Source: a candidate division Zixibacteria bacterium RBG_16_43_9
Lineage (GTDB): Bacteria > Zixibacteria > MSB-5A5 > RBG-16-43-9
Assembly (NCBI GenBank): GCA_001775355.1
Contig: MEWM01000156.1
Location: forward strand, 1 to 6,486
Length of the DNA stretch: 6,486 bases
Direction of reading: 5' to 3'
This document shows, piece by piece, positions 6,359-6,486 of the stretch. The position numbers and the translations under genes are program-made. The notes under the pieces were generated by a model. It worked only from the letters and a program-made list of their open reading frames with translations. It was not told the origin of the DNA and searched no databases. How positions within the stretch are numbered: position 1 is the first letter of the stretch; the number at the start of each line of letters is the position of its first letter.

Positions 6359-6393
6359 ATTTCGCTGTTCGGTTTTCGCTACTGGCTATTCGC
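6359..6393 (-). repeat. Five degenerate heptamers (GCGAATA/GCGAAAA type) abutting the nuoD start
   Basis: The minus strand reads GCGAATA, GCCAGTA, GCGAAAA, CCGAACA and GCGAAAT, followed by one T and then the nuoD ATG. The array takes the place where a ribosome-binding site would be, and no AGGAG-like sequence lies near the start. In rotated phase the unit (AGCGAAA/T) resembles the AGCAAGT unit upstream of nuoE, so the two arrays may belong to one family. Confidence 0.75.
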
Positions 6394-6404
6394 GGTTTGA
6401 ATCG

Positions 6405-6450
6405 GAGTGCAAAAGCTTGTCGAATTTGACCTTGAGGCTTTTGCTCACTC
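6405..6450. repeat. Long imperfect hairpin upstream of nuoD
   Basis: GCAAAAGC (6409-6416) pairs with GCTTTTGC (6437-6444). GAGT (6405-6408) continues the pairing with ACTC (6447-6450) across a two-base bulge, for 12 base pairs in all around a 20-base loop. There is no uridine run after it in the direction of nuoD transcription, so it is not a typical terminator. It could be an mRNA hairpin or part of a dispersed palindrome. Confidence 0.6.
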
Positions 6451-6453
6451 AGC

Positions 6454-6466
6454 CCGCCTCCGGCGG
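6454..6466. repeat. Small GC-rich hairpin CCGCC-TCC-GGCGG
   Basis: Five perfect base pairs enclose a three-base loop, 3 bp beyond the longer hairpin on its nuoC-proximal side. The neighbouring GGCGGA followed by CTCCCTC also appears, more closely spaced, in the right part of the 79-bp palindrome (3225-3237), so the two sites may be distant copies of one repeat type. This is weak evidence because the segments are short. Confidence 0.45.
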
Positions 6467-6486
6467 AATACACTCCCTCTCTTCTC

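Larger units (their letters stand above)
6358..6486. other. Spacer upstream of nuoD; end of nuoC not recognisable
   Basis: These 129 bases lie where the end of nuoC would be expected from the canonical order. On the minus strand two frames stop within about 40 bases of the right edge. The third stays open through the spacer and ends just inside nuoD (stop at 6350-6348), but its translation includes the heptamer array and does not resemble a NuoC C terminus. The region holds two hairpins and a heptamer array. I see no convincing sigma-70-type promoter pair, so whether nuoD is read from an upstream promoter is open. Confidence 0.6.

Noticed and set aside
3151..6393. CRISPR array
   Set aside because: Repeats are 7-8 bp and directly adjacent with no spacers, and the palindromes occur once each.
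6348..6485. Open minus-strand frame running into nuoD as the C terminus of nuoC
   Set aside because: Its translation runs through the hairpins and heptamer array and shows no NuoC-like sequence; an open frame of about 45 codons occurs easily by chance.

Overview
The window is a run of respiratory complex I (NADH:quinone oxidoreductase, NDH-1) genes, all on the minus strand and transcribed right to left in the canonical bacterial order nuoD, nuoE, nuoF, nuoG, nuoH. nuoD, nuoE, nuoF and nuoG are complete. nuoH is cut by the left edge after 162 codons. nuoC would be expected beyond the right edge, but no recognisable part of it is visible.

Layout from right to left. 6358-6486 is a spacer upstream of nuoD with two hairpins and a heptamer repeat that runs to within one base of the nuoD start. 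nuoD (5167-6357) is followed by a 52-bp spacer, most of it five degenerate heptamers. nuoE (4644-5114) and nuoF (3366-4640) are 3 bp apart. A 215-bp spacer follows, packed with repeats: an octamer tandem repeat that includes the nuoF stop codon, two GGGAGAC heptamers, a perfect 9-bp hairpin and a 79-bp palindromic element. nuoG (493-3150) and nuoH (1-487) are 5 bp apart.

How the genes work together. NuoF (FMN and cluster N3) oxidises NADH, and NuoE carries the side cluster N1a. NuoG carries N1b, N4, N5 and the off-path N7, and passes electrons toward NuoB, which is not in the window. NuoD with NuoB forms the quinone pocket, and NuoH is the membrane subunit that closes the pocket and starts the proton path. 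All cluster ligands I can check are present, so the enzyme looks functional and NADH-linked.

Organism. The proteins are clearly bacterial and base composition is moderate. Four of the five starts lack a Shine-Dalgarno sequence at normal spacing, and the spacers are full of short repeats and palindromes. This suits an uncultured, environmental-type bacterium, perhaps from a lineage with little Shine-Dalgarno use such as the Bacteroidota/FCB side, but the placement is a weak inference. I see no new protein system. The unusual part is the spacer content: every spacer longer than 50 bp holds its own degenerate 7- or 8-bp tandem repeat, and the two spacers lying directly upstream of nuoD and nuoG also hold hairpins or palindromes.
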